Part shown: in pieces, positions 8,777-17,555 of the stretch
Position numbering within the stretch: the first letter of the stretch is position 1
How the letters are laid out: each line of letters starts with the position of its first letter
From: Rhodopirellula baltica
GTDB lineage: Bacteria; Planctomycetota; Planctomycetia; Pirellulales; Pirellulaceae
Assembly (NCBI GenBank): GCA_002901265.1
Contig: PPHI01000036.1
Span: 20,058-84,057 of the forward strand
DNA length: 64,000 bases
Direction of reading: 5' to 3'
The notes under the pieces: model-generated
Databases searched by the model: none
The model's input: only the letters and a program-made list of their open reading frames with translations
What the model was told of the DNA's origin: nothing
Translations under genes and position numbers: made by a program

Positions 8777-9199
8777 ATGAACGATTTAGTCGTCAGCACG
8801 CATCTGACGTTGCCCGCTTCCGAATTCACGATTACGACCGCACGAAGTAGCGGTCCGGGAGGGCAGAACGTCAATAAGGTGAATTCGAAAGTGATTCTGC
8901 ACTGGTCGTTCGAGCAATCCGAATTGATTGCCGACGATTGGAAAGATCGCTTTCGAAGAAGCTTTGGCAATCGAATCAACCGCGAAGGTCAGTTGGTTTT
9001 GCAAAGTGATCAACACCGAGATCAAACGCAAAATTTGGAAGAGGTCCGCACCCGATTGGTGAAGATGCTGACCGATACACGGCGTCCGCCTAAAAAACGC
9101 AAGGCGACACGGCCGACGCTAGGAAGCAAACGCCGTCGCAAGGAAGCCAAAATTCAAAAGAGTCAAAAGAAGCAAGGACGCAGCATGAAGTTCGACTGA
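8777..9199 (+). CDS. arfB: Peptidyl-tRNA hydrolase ArfB (ribosome rescue factor)
   Basis: 140 residues. It carries the class I release-factor GGQ loop ('SSGPGGQNVNKVNSKV') near residue 30 and the basic, lysine- and arginine-rich C-terminal tail ('RRPPKKRKATRPT...KRRRKEAKIQKSQKKQG') that enters the mRNA channel of stalled ribosomes. The codon-recognition domain of RF1 and RF2 is absent, and the length (about 140 aa) fits ArfB/YaeJ. It hydrolyses peptidyl-tRNA on non-stop ribosomes. I placed the start at the ATG at 8777; a frame extension from 8732 adds 15 residues without support. The gene stands alone. Confidence 0.92.
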   Translation: MNDLVVSTHLTLPASEFTITTARSSGPGGQNVNKVNSKVILHWSFEQSELIADDWKDRFRRSFGNRINREGQLVLQSDQHRDQTQNLEEVRTRLVKMLTDTRRPPKKRKATRPTLGSKRRRKEAKIQKSQKKQGRSMKFD

Positions 9200-9290
9200 T
9201 GGAAGTTCGAAACAGTCTATTCACGATCGCCGGAAAGAGCCTGACGCATCGTAAGGAGCATGAGGTGCGGCAAAGACCAAGCGGCTACTT

Positions 9291-10697
9291 TCATGCGATG
9301 AGTTCTTCGATGACTTTGCCGCCGAACTGACTGAGCTGTTTGAAGCGACCGGCGTGGTAGAACGTCAGCTTGTTATCGTCCAGGCCCAGCAATCTTAAAA
9401 GCGTGACGTGCAAGTCTCGCACATGATGCACGTTCTCAACCGCTTCGGCGCCGGTTTCGTCGGTCGCGCCGATCGTGTGACCCGCTTTAACGCCTCCTCC
9501 GGCCATCCAGATTGACATCGCATTCGGATTGTGATCGCGTCCATAAGCTGTGCCACCGCGAACTCCATTGTCGGGTGATCGGCCGAATTCGCCACACCAG
9601 ACAACGAGTGTTGACTCGAGCAGCCCGCGTGCTTTCAAGTCGCTGATCAGGGCTGCGATCGGTTGGTCGACCGCGCTGACCAAACTTCCGTGCGCTCGCT
9701 GGATGTAATCATGGCTGTCCCAACTGCCGTGATACAACTGCACAAAGCGAACGCCGTTTTCGATCAGCTTTCTAGCAAGCAGACATTTGCGTCCGAATTG
9801 ATCGGTTGGCTTTTGATTGACACCGTAGAGCGACAACGTTTTTTGGTCTTCGTCGGCAATGTCGAGGACACTGGGGACTTGCATTTGCATGCGGAACGCA
9901 AGTTCGTAATTCGCCATGCGTGCAGACAAGTCGCCGTGTGTTGGGTGTTTTGCCGCATGCCGCTGATTCAATTCCGCGACCAGGTCAAGGTTTAATCGCT
10001 GGCGTGATCGACTGACACCTGCTGGCGGATTCAAATCCAAAATCGGCGATCCGGTCGGACGCAGGGCGGTACCTTGGAATTGTGCCGGCAAGTACCCGTT
10101 GCTCCAGTTGGCTGAACCGCCTTGCGGATAAGATACCGCTGGCAACACCACAAATCCGGGCAAGTCCTGGTTGACTGACCCGAGGCCGTACGTCACCCAA
10201 GCTCCCATCGCGGGGTCGCCACCGAATCGGTTCCCGCAGTTCATTTGATACATGGCGGTGGGATGATTCACACTGTCGACTTGGCAACCGCGATAAAAGC
10301 AAAGTTCATCGGCGACACTGGCAAGACGTTCCCAGTTTTCGGCCATGTCGGCGCCGCAGTCGCCTGCCTTGATAAAGCGGAACGGGCTTTGGACGAAGTA
10401 CCGTTTCCCGCTTTCCATCGCGGACTTTTGTTTTCCACTACGGTTGAATTCTTTCAGGTGAAGCTGTTCGAGTTTTGGCTTCGGATCAAACGTGTCGATA
10501 TGCGAAGGTCCGCCTTCCATCATCAAAAAGATGCAGCGTTTCGCACGCGCCGGGATCTGTTGCGGGCGAGGCTGTAGATCGTTCGGTGTTTCACTGGCGG
10601 CCAATTCGTCAGCCATCATTGCGGTGAACGCGACGCTGCCCAAACTGGCGCCGAGGCCATAGAGGACATCGCGTCTGGAGGATTGCAGATGATTCAT
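9291..10697 (-). CDS. DUF1501 protein with twin-arginine signal
   Basis: 468 residues. The N terminus 'SSRRDVLYGLGASLG' is a twin-arginine (Tat) signal, so the protein is exported folded. The body matches DUF1501, a sulfatase/alkaline-phosphatase-superfamily relative abundant in planctomycetes: 'RAKRCIFLMMEGGPSHIDTFDPKP', 'VNHPTAMYQMNCGNRFGGDPAMGAWVTYGLG', 'LYHGSWDSHDYI', 'TLVVWCGEFGRSPDN', 'GRDHNPNAMSIWMAGGGVKAG' and 'HHVRDLHVTLLRLLGLD'. It lies 16 nt downstream of the DUF1549/DUF1553 gene, the near-universal partner of this family, and is surely in the same transcript. The biochemical function of the pair is not established. Confidence 0.92.
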   Translation of the reverse strand: MNHLQSSRRDVLYGLGASLGSVAFTAMMADELAASETPNDLQPRPQQIPARAKRCIFLMMEGGPSHIDTFDPKPKLEQLHLKEFNRSGKQKSAMESGKRYFVQSPFRFIKAGDCGADMAENWERLASVADELCFYRGCQVDSVNHPTAMYQMNCGNRFGGDPAMGAWVTYGLGSVNQDLPGFVVLPAVSYPQGGSANWSNGYLPAQFQGTALRPTGSPILDLNPPAGVSRSRQRLNLDLVAELNQRHAAKHPTHGDLSARMANYELAFRMQMQVPSVLDIADEDQKTLSLYGVNQKPTDQFGRKCLLARKLIENGVRFVQLYHGSWDSHDYIQRAHGSLVSAVDQPIAALISDLKARGLLESTLVVWCGEFGRSPDNGVRGGTAYGRDHNPNAMSIWMAGGGVKAGHTIGATDETGAEAVENVHHVRDLHVTLLRLLGLDDNKLTFYHAGRFKQLSQFGGKVIEELIA

Positions 10698-10713
10698 GGT
10701 GAGTTGCCTACGG

Positions 10714-13632
10714 CTAGTAAACGTAGATGAATTCGTTTGAATTCAAGATCGCCAAGCAAAGGTCGGCAAATGCCCGTGTGTGTCGGTCGACTTGTGTCGG
10801 CTGCAGGTCGGCGACGAAGTCACGGTTGGCATGCAGTGTTTCGACAAAGCTGAATTGCTCACCAGTGTTTTCCTCCACGGCTTCACGCAAAATCTCCGTC
10901 GGTTGTTGTTTGAATGCAATCGCGTCTTCCGGGAGTAACTGTTCGACCGTCTGCCAATGCTCCAGCAGTAATCGCGTTTCGGTTTCGCTGGGCAAACGGC
11001 CGTAAGCGAGTTCAAAACAACGTGCAATTGCCTGTGCATCGTCTTGGGTTTCTTGGATGCACCGATTGGCAAATGCCAATGCACGGTGGTGGGAACGTTC
11101 GCTGTTGAAGAGTGCAAAGACTTGGGGAGTGACGTTGGACGCGTCGCGCTTTTCGCTCGAAAAGTCGGGGCCTGGCAAATTGAAAACTTCGTGCGCAGGA
11201 TCAGCCAGTCCACGCAAGCGACAGGCATAGATTGAACGTCGGTGTCGGTCTTTGGGAAGCGGATTGGGCTGCCATGCGGCGGCAAAGGTACCCATGATTT
11301 GCCGTGGTTGTAGGGCGACTTCGAGATTGATTTCGGGGCGGCAGGGTACGCCGCCCATCGCCGGATTGAGCTCTCCGGTGATGGCCAGCATCGAATCACG
11401 AATTTCCTCCGCCGTTAATCGCCGCGGCAAGAATACGGCATAGCGGTCGCCCGCCGGATCAAGCTTTTCGAGCTGCTCGGGATCCGGGTGAATACTCGAT
11501 CGTCGGTAAGCGTGACTGGTCATGATCAAGCGATGGATCGACTTGATGGACCAATCGTTTTCGACAAGTGTCGCGGCGATGTAGTCGAGTAATTTCGGAT
11601 GGGTTGGCAATTTTCCGGTAGATCCAAAGTTATTTGGGTTGCCAGCGATGGGATTGCCAAAGTGCCACATCCAGATGCGATTAGCGATGGTTCGCGTTGT
11701 TAGCGGGTTGTTCTCGTCGGCAATCCATTGCGCGAACGCTAGTCGACGCCCACTGATCGAGTCGGGAATGGGAGCTTCTAGGGAACTGCCAAGGACGCTG
11801 AGTACACCAGGCTGAACCGTTTGTCCGGGCGAAAACGGATCACCACCGGTCAAGATCTGTCCCCGTTCCAGTTCACCGTTCGTTAGGTCGACGGGAATCC
11901 GAAACGGAGAACTGATTGATTTCACCGACGGTGTGTGTCCTCCATAAACAGACAATGCGAACGGTTTGAAGCTGTCGTCTTCAAAGGCGAGTGCTTGCAG
12001 CCCTTTGCGTGTGACGCGTTCAAGTCCGAATTGCTGTGGGGTGAAGCCGACCAATTTCGGTGGGTATTGATCCTCCGCCAAGCCTTTCTTGATCTGGTTG
12101 CGAGCCGCATTGAAGACTGACGTTTTACCTTGTTGTTGAAGCTGCTGAACGATCTGTTTCCAATGCGAATCGTCTAGGCCTTGCTCGCGATACCAAGCCA
12201 GCGCGTTGGCAAGCAACGCATCATCGAGCTCTTGGGAGAGGCGTTCGTATTCGGCGCGGCGGAGTTTCAGGTACGCTTGCTGATCAAAGCCATCGGTGTT
12301 TTCGCAATCCAACCGTTCGGCGCGTCGCTCGGCGAGTTGGGTGGTTTGAAAAACCGCCTGGATGCTGTAGTAGTCGCGCGTGGGAACGGGATCGAATTTG
12401 TGGTCATGACATTTGGCACATTGCAGCGAATGAGCGAGGAAGGTTTCACCGACGCTATTGGTGACATCATCGAGAAAGCGTTGCCTCGCGACCTTGGCGA
12501 CTTCCATGCCGGTCAACTCCCAAGGACCCATGCGTAGATAGCCCAGTGCGATCAGCATTTCGGGATCATCGGGATCGAGTTCGTCACCGGCGATTTGTTC
12601 GACGATGAACTCGTTGTAGGGCTTGTCGTCGTTGAATGAGCGAATGACGTAATCGCGATAGCGCCAGGCACCGCCACGATGGAAATCGTTCGCAAGGCCG
12701 GAGGAGTCTGCATAACGCACGACGTCCAGCCAATGCTGAGCCATCCGTTCGCCATAGTGCTTTGATGCTAAAAGTTGTTCGACCAATTCGGCGATCACGA
12801 CATCATCGTCGCGTTGGTCGGCAACAAAGGCTTCCGTTCGTTCGGGAGTCGGCGGCAGGCCCGTCAGATCAAAACTGGCTCGGCGAATAAACGTTCTGCG
12901 ATCAGCCGGACCGGCGTGCTGAAGTCCTGGCGGCATCGCCTGTTGGATCAGCCAGTCGATCGGTTGAATGGCGTTCGGACCAATTACAGGTTTTTCGACC
13001 GGTTGGTATGCCCAAAGTAACTCGGGCTTGTAGCGACGATTGGTCCAGGCATCGTCTAGTCCGCCCGACGTTGCGATGGTAATGCCGTCTTCGGCGGACC
13101 AGCGTTCGGCATTGACGCGTTTGATTTCGTCGGCTCGTGATGTGGTGGGCCAGACGGCACCGGTTGCGATCCAGCGATGGACGTTGCTTAACTTGTCCGC
13201 GCTGACCGCTTCCGCTTCTTTGGGTGGCATCGCCGACCAGTCGTCGCTTGTGCGAGTCATCACCAGATACAGCGGACTTCGTTCGGGGTGACCGGGTACG
13301 ATTGCTGTTTCACCGCTCTCGCCTCCGGCGAAAGCCGATTGTTTGATCCGGAGATCAAGTTCGCCTTCGATCGCATCCTGATCCGCACCGTGGCAGCCAA
13401 AGCATTTGGTCCGCAACAACGGTTCGATATGCCGCACGAAAATGGATTCTGATTCACCAATCGGTTGGATGTCGGCACTCGATGACGAAGAATCGTGCAA
13501 ATCGCTCCGCTCGTCTGCGGTCACAACGGTGCCGGCGAGTAGGGCGACGACGGTGATGGCCAATTGCTGAACGCCACCGAATGCGAGCAGGACGCGGGGT
13601 GCGATAAAACTCGGAATCGAAAGCTGTTTCAT
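10714..13632 (-). CDS. PSCyt1-DUF1549-DUF1553 planctomycete cytochrome-like protein
   Basis: 972 residues from the ATG at 13632, which opens a signal sequence; a longer frame from 13860 would run into the divergent sodA leader. The order is: PSCyt1 with one C-x-x-C-H heme motif ('TKCFGCHG') near residue 75, DUF1549 ('IDWLIQQAM...[15 protein letters not shown]', then '[20 protein letters not shown]'), and DUF1553 ('[25 protein letters not shown]' to '[17 protein letters not shown]' and '[15 protein letters not shown]'). All three modules are hallmark planctomycete domains of unknown biochemistry; the heme site implies an extracytoplasmic c-type cytochrome. Co-transcribed with the DUF1501 gene. 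Confidence 0.92.
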   Translation of the reverse strand: MKQLSIPSFIAPRVLLAFGGVQQLAITVVALLAGTVVTADERSDLHDSSSSSADIQPIGESESIFVRHIEPLLRTKCFGCHGADQDAIEGELDLRIKQSAFAGGESGETAIVPGHPERSPLYLVMTRTSDDWSAMPPKEAEAVSADKLSNVHRWIATGAVWPTTSRADEIKRVNAERWSAEDGITIATSGGLDDAWTNRRYKPELLWAYQPVEKPVIGPNAIQPIDWLIQQAMPPGLQHAGPADRRTFIRRASFDLTGLPPTPERTEAFVADQRDDDVVIAELVEQLLASKHYGERMAQHWLDVVRYADSSGLANDFHRGGAWRYRDYVIRSFNDDKPYNEFIVEQIAGDELDPDDPEMLIALGYLRMGPWELTGMEVAKVARQRFLDDVTNSVGETFLAHSLQCAKCHDHKFDPVPTRDYYSIQAVFQTTQLAERRAERLDCENTDGFDQQAYLKLRRAEYERLSQELDDALLANALAWYREQGLDDSHWKQIVQQLQQQGKTSVFNAARNQIKKGLAEDQYPPKLVGFTPQQFGLERVTRKGLQALAFEDDSFKPFALSVYGGHTPSVKSISSPFRIPVDLTNGELERGQILTGGDPFSPGQTVQPGVLSVLGSSLEAPIPDSISGRRLAFAQWIADENNPLTTRTIANRIWMWHFGNPIAGNPNNFGSTGKLPTHPKLLDYIAATLVENDWSIKSIHRLIMTSHAYRRSSIHPDPEQLEKLDPAGDRYAVFLPRRLTAEEIRDSMLAITGELNPAMGGVPCRPEINLEVALQPRQIMGTFAAAWQPNPLPKDRHRRSIYACRLRGLADPAHEVFNLPGPDFSSEKRDASNVTPQVFALFNSERSHHRALAFANRCIQETQDDAQAIARCFELAYGRLPSETETRLLLEHWQTVEQLLPEDAIAFKQQPTEILREAVEENTGEQFSFVETLHANRDFVADLQPTQVDRHTRAFADLCLAILNSNEFIYVY

Positions 13633-13900
13633 TGGGAATCGCGGATACTTTGGAGAGACGAACCCGGATTTGGGAACAGATTGTGCACCTCGGAAAACTC
13701 GTTTGGTGCACTGCCATACTGGGCGTCGGATCATTGGCACTGATCGAATTCTACCACGTCTGGAGACTGGGTTCGAATCAGCCACCTTGCGCGGACTTGC
13801 CGCTGCCGCTATCGTTTCACGAAGCACGGTCCCCGATTCCGGTCGGGCCAAACAGAACAAATCAGCTAACTTCCCCGAATCAACATTGGAGAATGCTTCG

Positions 13901-14524
13901 ATGGCTTACACATTGCCAGAATTGCCTTACGCCAAAGACGCCTTGGAACCACACATTGATGCGAAAACCATGGAAATCCACCATGGCAAGCACCACGCAG
14001 GCTACGTCGCCAAGTTGAACGGCGCCGTCGAAGGTACCGACCTGGGATCGAAATCGGTTGAAGATCTGATCTCGGACCTTTCGGCTGTTCCAGCTGATAA
14101 ACAAGGCGCCGTCCGCAACAACGGTGGCGGTCATGCCAACCACTCGCTCTTTTGGAGCGTGATGGGACCTGGAAAAGGCGGCTCGCCATCGGGTGACTTG
14201 GCTGCGGCGATCGACAGTGCATTCGGCAGCTTTGACGCGATGAAAGAAGCGTTCGAAGCAGCCGCCGCGACTCGCTTTGGTAGCGGTTGGGCTTGGTTGT
14301 ACGTCGAAGGCGGAAGCTTGAAAATCGGCAGCACTGCCAACCAAGATAGCCCTTTGATGGGTGCCGCTGTCGCTGGCATCAGCGGAACCCCTGTTCTCGG
14401 GTTGGATGTTTGGGAACACGCCTATTACCTGAACTATCAGAACCGTCGTCCTGATTACATTTCGGCGTTCTGGAACGTCGTCGATTGGGACGCCGTCGCA
14501 GCTCGATTCGCGGCTGCCAAGTAA
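13901..14524 (+). CDS. sodA: Manganese superoxide dismutase
   Basis: 207 residues, the usual length for Fe/Mn-SOD. Metal ligands are visible at His27 ('MEIHHGKHH'), His81 ('[11 protein letters not shown]'), Asp169 and His173 ('LDVWEHAYY'). The 'ANQDSPL' segment with its Gln is the Mn-type signature. No signal peptide, so it acts in the cytoplasm, converting superoxide to H2O2 and O2. The start at 13901 follows a GGAGAA purine stretch; the same frame is open 77 codons further upstream but the homologous region begins at '[11 protein letters not shown]'. It is divergent from the DUF1553 gene with a 268-nt shared upstream region and is followed by a strong intrinsic terminator. Confidence 0.96.
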   Translation: MAYTLPELPYAKDALEPHIDAKTMEIHHGKHHAGYVAKLNGAVEGTDLGSKSVEDLISDLSAVPADKQGAVRNNGGGHANHSLFWSVMGPGKGGSPSGDLAAAIDSAFGSFDAMKEAFEAAAATRFGSGWAWLYVEGGSLKIGSTANQDSPLMGAAVAGISGTPVLGLDVWEHAYYLNYQNRRPDYISAFWNVVDWDAVAARFAAAK

Positions 14525-14551
14525 ATCCGACGCCTTCTTGCGTCGCACCGC

Positions 14552-14597
14552 AAAAGCCATGGGTTGCACCAGCGATGTGCAGTCCATGGCTTTTTTT
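14552..14597 (+). terminator. Intrinsic terminator of sodA
   Basis: GCCATGG (14556-14562) pairs with CCATGGC (14584-14590), with a second inner pairing TGCAC/GTGCA, followed directly by seven T residues (14591-14597) and preceded by AAAA. It begins 28 nt after the sodA stop. A typical rho-independent terminator. Confidence 0.85.
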
Positions 14598-14789
14598 GTT
14601 TTGACGGGTTTTGTTTTGGCGGGGCGAGTTGAGCAAGCAGCACGAGTCGGATAATCGGTCCCGTCGGAAAGGCAGTCAGCGGTCCTGGATCGGTTTTTCC
14701 GGGGTGAACGCTAACTGGGGTCTAGGGTTGGACATCAGGTACCACCCACACTTCAGCGCATGGCGCGATCCTAGTTCGAAGTAAAGAAG

Positions 14790-15293
14790 ATGATTGAAAA
14801 TACGTTGAAAGGTCATGCCATCTCTGGTGACATTCGGACCGCGTTGTTGACAGCTGATATCGATGGCAGTGGCGGTCAGCAACAGGCATCCGACCAAACG
14901 TTTACCATCAACGGTACCGAAGTCATCTACCTGCCGTATCGTCCCAACGCGATCAACTTTGTTATCCCGCAGGGTAAAGACGTTATCAGTTCGAACTTCA
15001 CTGGCTGCTACATGGCTGCTTACAAGCAGAACGGTGCCCTGAAGATTGCTCACGTCGCCACCCCATCTTGCAACGCCGCTTGGGCGACCTTGAAAAATGA
15101 AGTCGAGGTCGTCGCCGAATTCAAGCCTAGCGACCACGTCCCCATGTCTGCCCTACAGGCGATCGCACAAGGCGGCACCGCACCGCAGATCATGGGCATT
15201 TACACCAACATGGGATATTGCATCGCGGCAGCCGCAACCCAGGCGAACGGCAACCTGATCGTGACTCATATGACGCTCGTGAAAGCGTCTTAG
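14790..15293 (+). CDS. Orphan cytosolic protein with possible Cys-His deamidase signature
   Basis: 167 residues; no signal peptide or membrane segment. An AAAGAAG ribosome-binding site precedes the ATG. I do not recognise the family with confidence. The centre reads 'SSNFTGCYMAAYKQNG' and then 'LKIAHVAT', so Cys73 in a T-G-C turn is followed by His88 fifteen residues later. This is the same spacing and local pattern (x-G-C on one strand, His on a following strand after a hairpin with N-G) as the CNF1-type Rho deamidases (Cys866/His881), and resembles BLF1-type glutamine deamidases (LSGC). The rest is predicted beta-rich. The deamidase idea is inference only. It is a single gene with its own terminator downstream. 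Confidence 0.75.
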   Translation: MIENTLKGHAISGDIRTALLTADIDGSGGQQQASDQTFTINGTEVIYLPYRPNAINFVIPQGKDVISSNFTGCYMAAYKQNGALKIAHVATPSCNAAWATLKNEVEVVAEFKPSDHVPMSALQAIAQGGTAPQIMGIYTNMGYCIAAAATQANGNLIVTHMTLVKAS

Positions 15294-15340
15294 ACCTTCC
15301 TTCCGATTCCGGGAACCTACCTGGGAATCGAGCTCGAATC

Positions 15341-15384
15341 AAAAAAGAAGAGCCCCCGGGTCATGCGATCCGAGGGCTCTTTTC
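15341..15384. terminator. Bidirectional terminator between convergent genes
   Basis: AAGAGCCC (15348-15355) pairs with GGGCTCTT (15374-15381). It is preceded by AAAAAA and followed by TTTC, so a U-run follows the stem on either strand. It serves the gene ending at 15293 (plus) and the DUF4340 operon ending at 15429 (minus). Confidence 0.8.
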
Positions 15385-15428
15385 GGTTTGCTGGCTCGCG
15401 ATCGAGCCTCGTGTCATTGGTTGCCGAT

Positions 15429-17396
15429 TTAGTTTCCGAAGCCGCTACCAAATCCCGGCAAGCCTTGGAGTCCCGGAGGAGCGGCGGGGTTGAAGGCTGG
15501 TGCGGCGGGAGTGTCTTCGCTTTCGAACAGTTCGTCGCGGCTGATGTGAAGCTTCGAATACGTTTCTTCGGGGATCACGTAATACCAGTCGGCAAAGCGT
15601 TCGTTGAGCGATTTGCTTAGCAGCTCTGCTTGTTGAAGTTGCTCTTTGCGATCTTCAATCTTTCGCTCGTTTTCCTTTGTGATCTTTTCTTGGATCGCGG
15701 CAAGTCGTTCCAGTTTTTCACCTTCGGTTTCGGCGACCGGCTGGGGTGTGGGCTCATCGGCCGGGGTGTCTTCGGTAACTGCATCGGAAGATTCGTCATC
15801 GGACGATTCCTCTTGGGCAGCTGGCTCTTGGCCTTCGCCGACGGTTGTCGCTTCGCCTTCGCCACTCGCTTCGACTTCACCGGTTTCGCCGGTTGGTTCC
15901 GTTTCCGATTCTGGGGCTTCCGCGGCTTCGCCGTCCGTCACTTCCTCAGCGGTTTCGGTTTCAGCGGCGTCGGCTTCCGAACTTGCTGTCTCTTGCATGT
16001 CGGCTTCTGAGGCATCTTCTGAAGAGTCTTCGGTTGTCGCCTCTTCCGTCATCTCGGGCGTTTCCGAGGTTTCAGGAGTGTTCTGATTCAGCTCCGGTGG
16101 GGCTGCCGCGGCTGCAGCTGCTGCTTCTTCGGCAGCGTCTAACGCATCGAGTTCTTCGATCGTTTGCGGGATCGATTTCAGGTCTGGCGGTGGGAATTTT
16201 GATTCGTCGACGATGGTGCTGACCATCAAGAATCGGTTCACGCCACCGGCGGTTTCGTCGGATTCTTCTTCGTCATCCTCTTCCGATTTTTCGGTGGTGC
16301 CGCTGATGTTGCCGAATCGCAAGATGTACTGAACACCGTCTTTGGTCGTCGCAGTCATCTCGCCGTTGGCGGAGAGAATTTCGATTTCTTGGTTTTCGCC
16401 CATCGGGACAGGAATGAAACCACGTGCGGCGAGTTGCCGAGCGGATTCTTGGTCTGATGAGAAGTCTTTGTCGGCTTTCAAGTTCGCGCTAACGCCTTCG
16501 GGCTTTCGTTTAACGTCGACGAATTTGAGATCGTCGAGTGCGTTTGCCAGATCGTTCAGCTTTTGGGAGTTCAGCGTTTGATCGGGATCGATTTCAACTT
16601 CGGTTGGCTCGGCACGAGGGTTGTCCTTGTCGTATTCCTTTAGTGAAACAAGGTTCCAGTTGGTGCCATCTTTTTCGAGATCGACTTTGTAGTTTCGCGA
16701 CAGGGTAACACCCTGAATTCCCAGGGTCGCGCTGTAGTCTTTGATCTCGACATTTTCGACGTCGATGCTGCTCATTTGCAGCAAGTCTTCTTCGATCCAG
16801 TCTTCGAACTTGGTGGTCATCGGTTGGTCGTTCAAGCTAACGACATAGACTGGATCTTGACCGGGCTTACGAACGTAGAGCTGTCCCTCTTGGCCTTTGA
16901 CGGGGTTGCCGATGATCAGTGACGCGAGTTCTTTTTGGGACTTGTCTTTGAACGAGACCAACCGCCCGACGCCTTCGTCACCAACGTCGAGTGTTTCGAT
17001 TTTTGGCTCGACGACACCCATTCCCGAATGGTCTTCAGGGTTGTCGGTGGGAACGTCAAGAATCTTCAGTCCGACCAAAGCGTTCGCCGCGTCCTTCATC
17101 TGTTCGACTGCGTCGGCGGGATAGCCGCCCTTTGACGGGATCGTCCAGATACCCGATTCAGAGTCCTTGCGAACTTCAAAGTTCTTCAGTTCGCCCAGGG
17201 TCTCGTTGAAGGTAACGATTTTCAAGCTGGATGCGGCCAGCGCGTCCTTGAACTCGGGGAACAGCAATTGGCTAATCAAGTTGCCGTATCCGTCTTCGCT
17301 TTCATCGTCGTTTTGTGGCCAAACGATGACAGCGGCGATCAACGCGACCGCCAGGGCGATGCCCCAGAAGATCCCAGTTTTCTTGGTTTCGTTCAC
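15429..17396 (-). CDS. DUF4340 protein, third gene of a Gld-like ABC operon
   Basis: 655 residues. I chose the GTG at 17396 because AAGAGAAT lies just upstream and it starts immediately before a single membrane segment ('GIFWGIALAVALIAAVIVWP'); an ATG-led frame from 17477 is open but less likely. The extracytoplasmic part matches DUF4340 (repeated beta-rich units such as 'WTIPSKGGYPADAVEQMKDAANALVGLKILD' and 'LASLIIGNPVKGQEGQLYVRK'). From about residue 440 to 590 there is a long acidic Glu/Ala/Ser/Thr low-complexity stretch, then a helical C terminus. DUF4340 proteins usually accompany GldA/GldFG-type ABC systems, as here (gene 160 nt downstream of the permease fusion). Role in transport or envelope function unknown. 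Confidence 0.82.
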   Translation of the reverse strand: MNETKKTGIFWGIALAVALIAAVIVWPQNDDESEDGYGNLISQLLFPEFKDALAASSLKIVTFNETLGELKNFEVRKDSESGIWTIPSKGGYPADAVEQMKDAANALVGLKILDVPTDNPEDHSGMGVVEPKIETLDVGDEGVGRLVSFKDKSQKELASLIIGNPVKGQEGQLYVRKPGQDPVYVVSLNDQPMTTKFEDWIEEDLLQMSSIDVENVEIKDYSATLGIQGVTLSRNYKVDLEKDGTNWNLVSLKEYDKDNPRAEPTEVEIDPDQTLNSQKLNDLANALDDLKFVDVKRKPEGVSANLKADKDFSSDQESARQLAARGFIPVPMGENQEIEILSANGEMTATTKDGVQYILRFGNISGTTEKSEEDDEEESDETAGGVNRFLMVSTIVDESKFPPPDLKSIPQTIEELDALDAAEEAAAAAAAAPPELNQNTPETSETPEMTEEATTEDSSEDASEADMQETASSEADAAETETAEEVTDGEAAEAPESETEPTGETGEVEASGEGEATTVGEGQEPAAQEESSDDESSDAVTEDTPADEPTPQPVAETEGEKLERLAAIQEKITKENERKIEDRKEQLQQAELLSKSLNERFADWYYVIPEETYSKLHISRDELFESEDTPAAPAFNPAAPPGLQGLPGFGSGFGN

Positions 17397-17555
17397 CGTC
17401 AATTCTCTTGATTGAAACGTTGTATTTCGAGGTTGTTCTTCGATCGATTGCTTGCCGAGCCGTGAAGGAGGACGCAAGCGAGTCGAGGTGTGTCAGCTTG
17501 TTTCTTCCGCGGCGGCAGGTGCAATGACTGCTGCCGGGATTTCATTTCCGATGGA

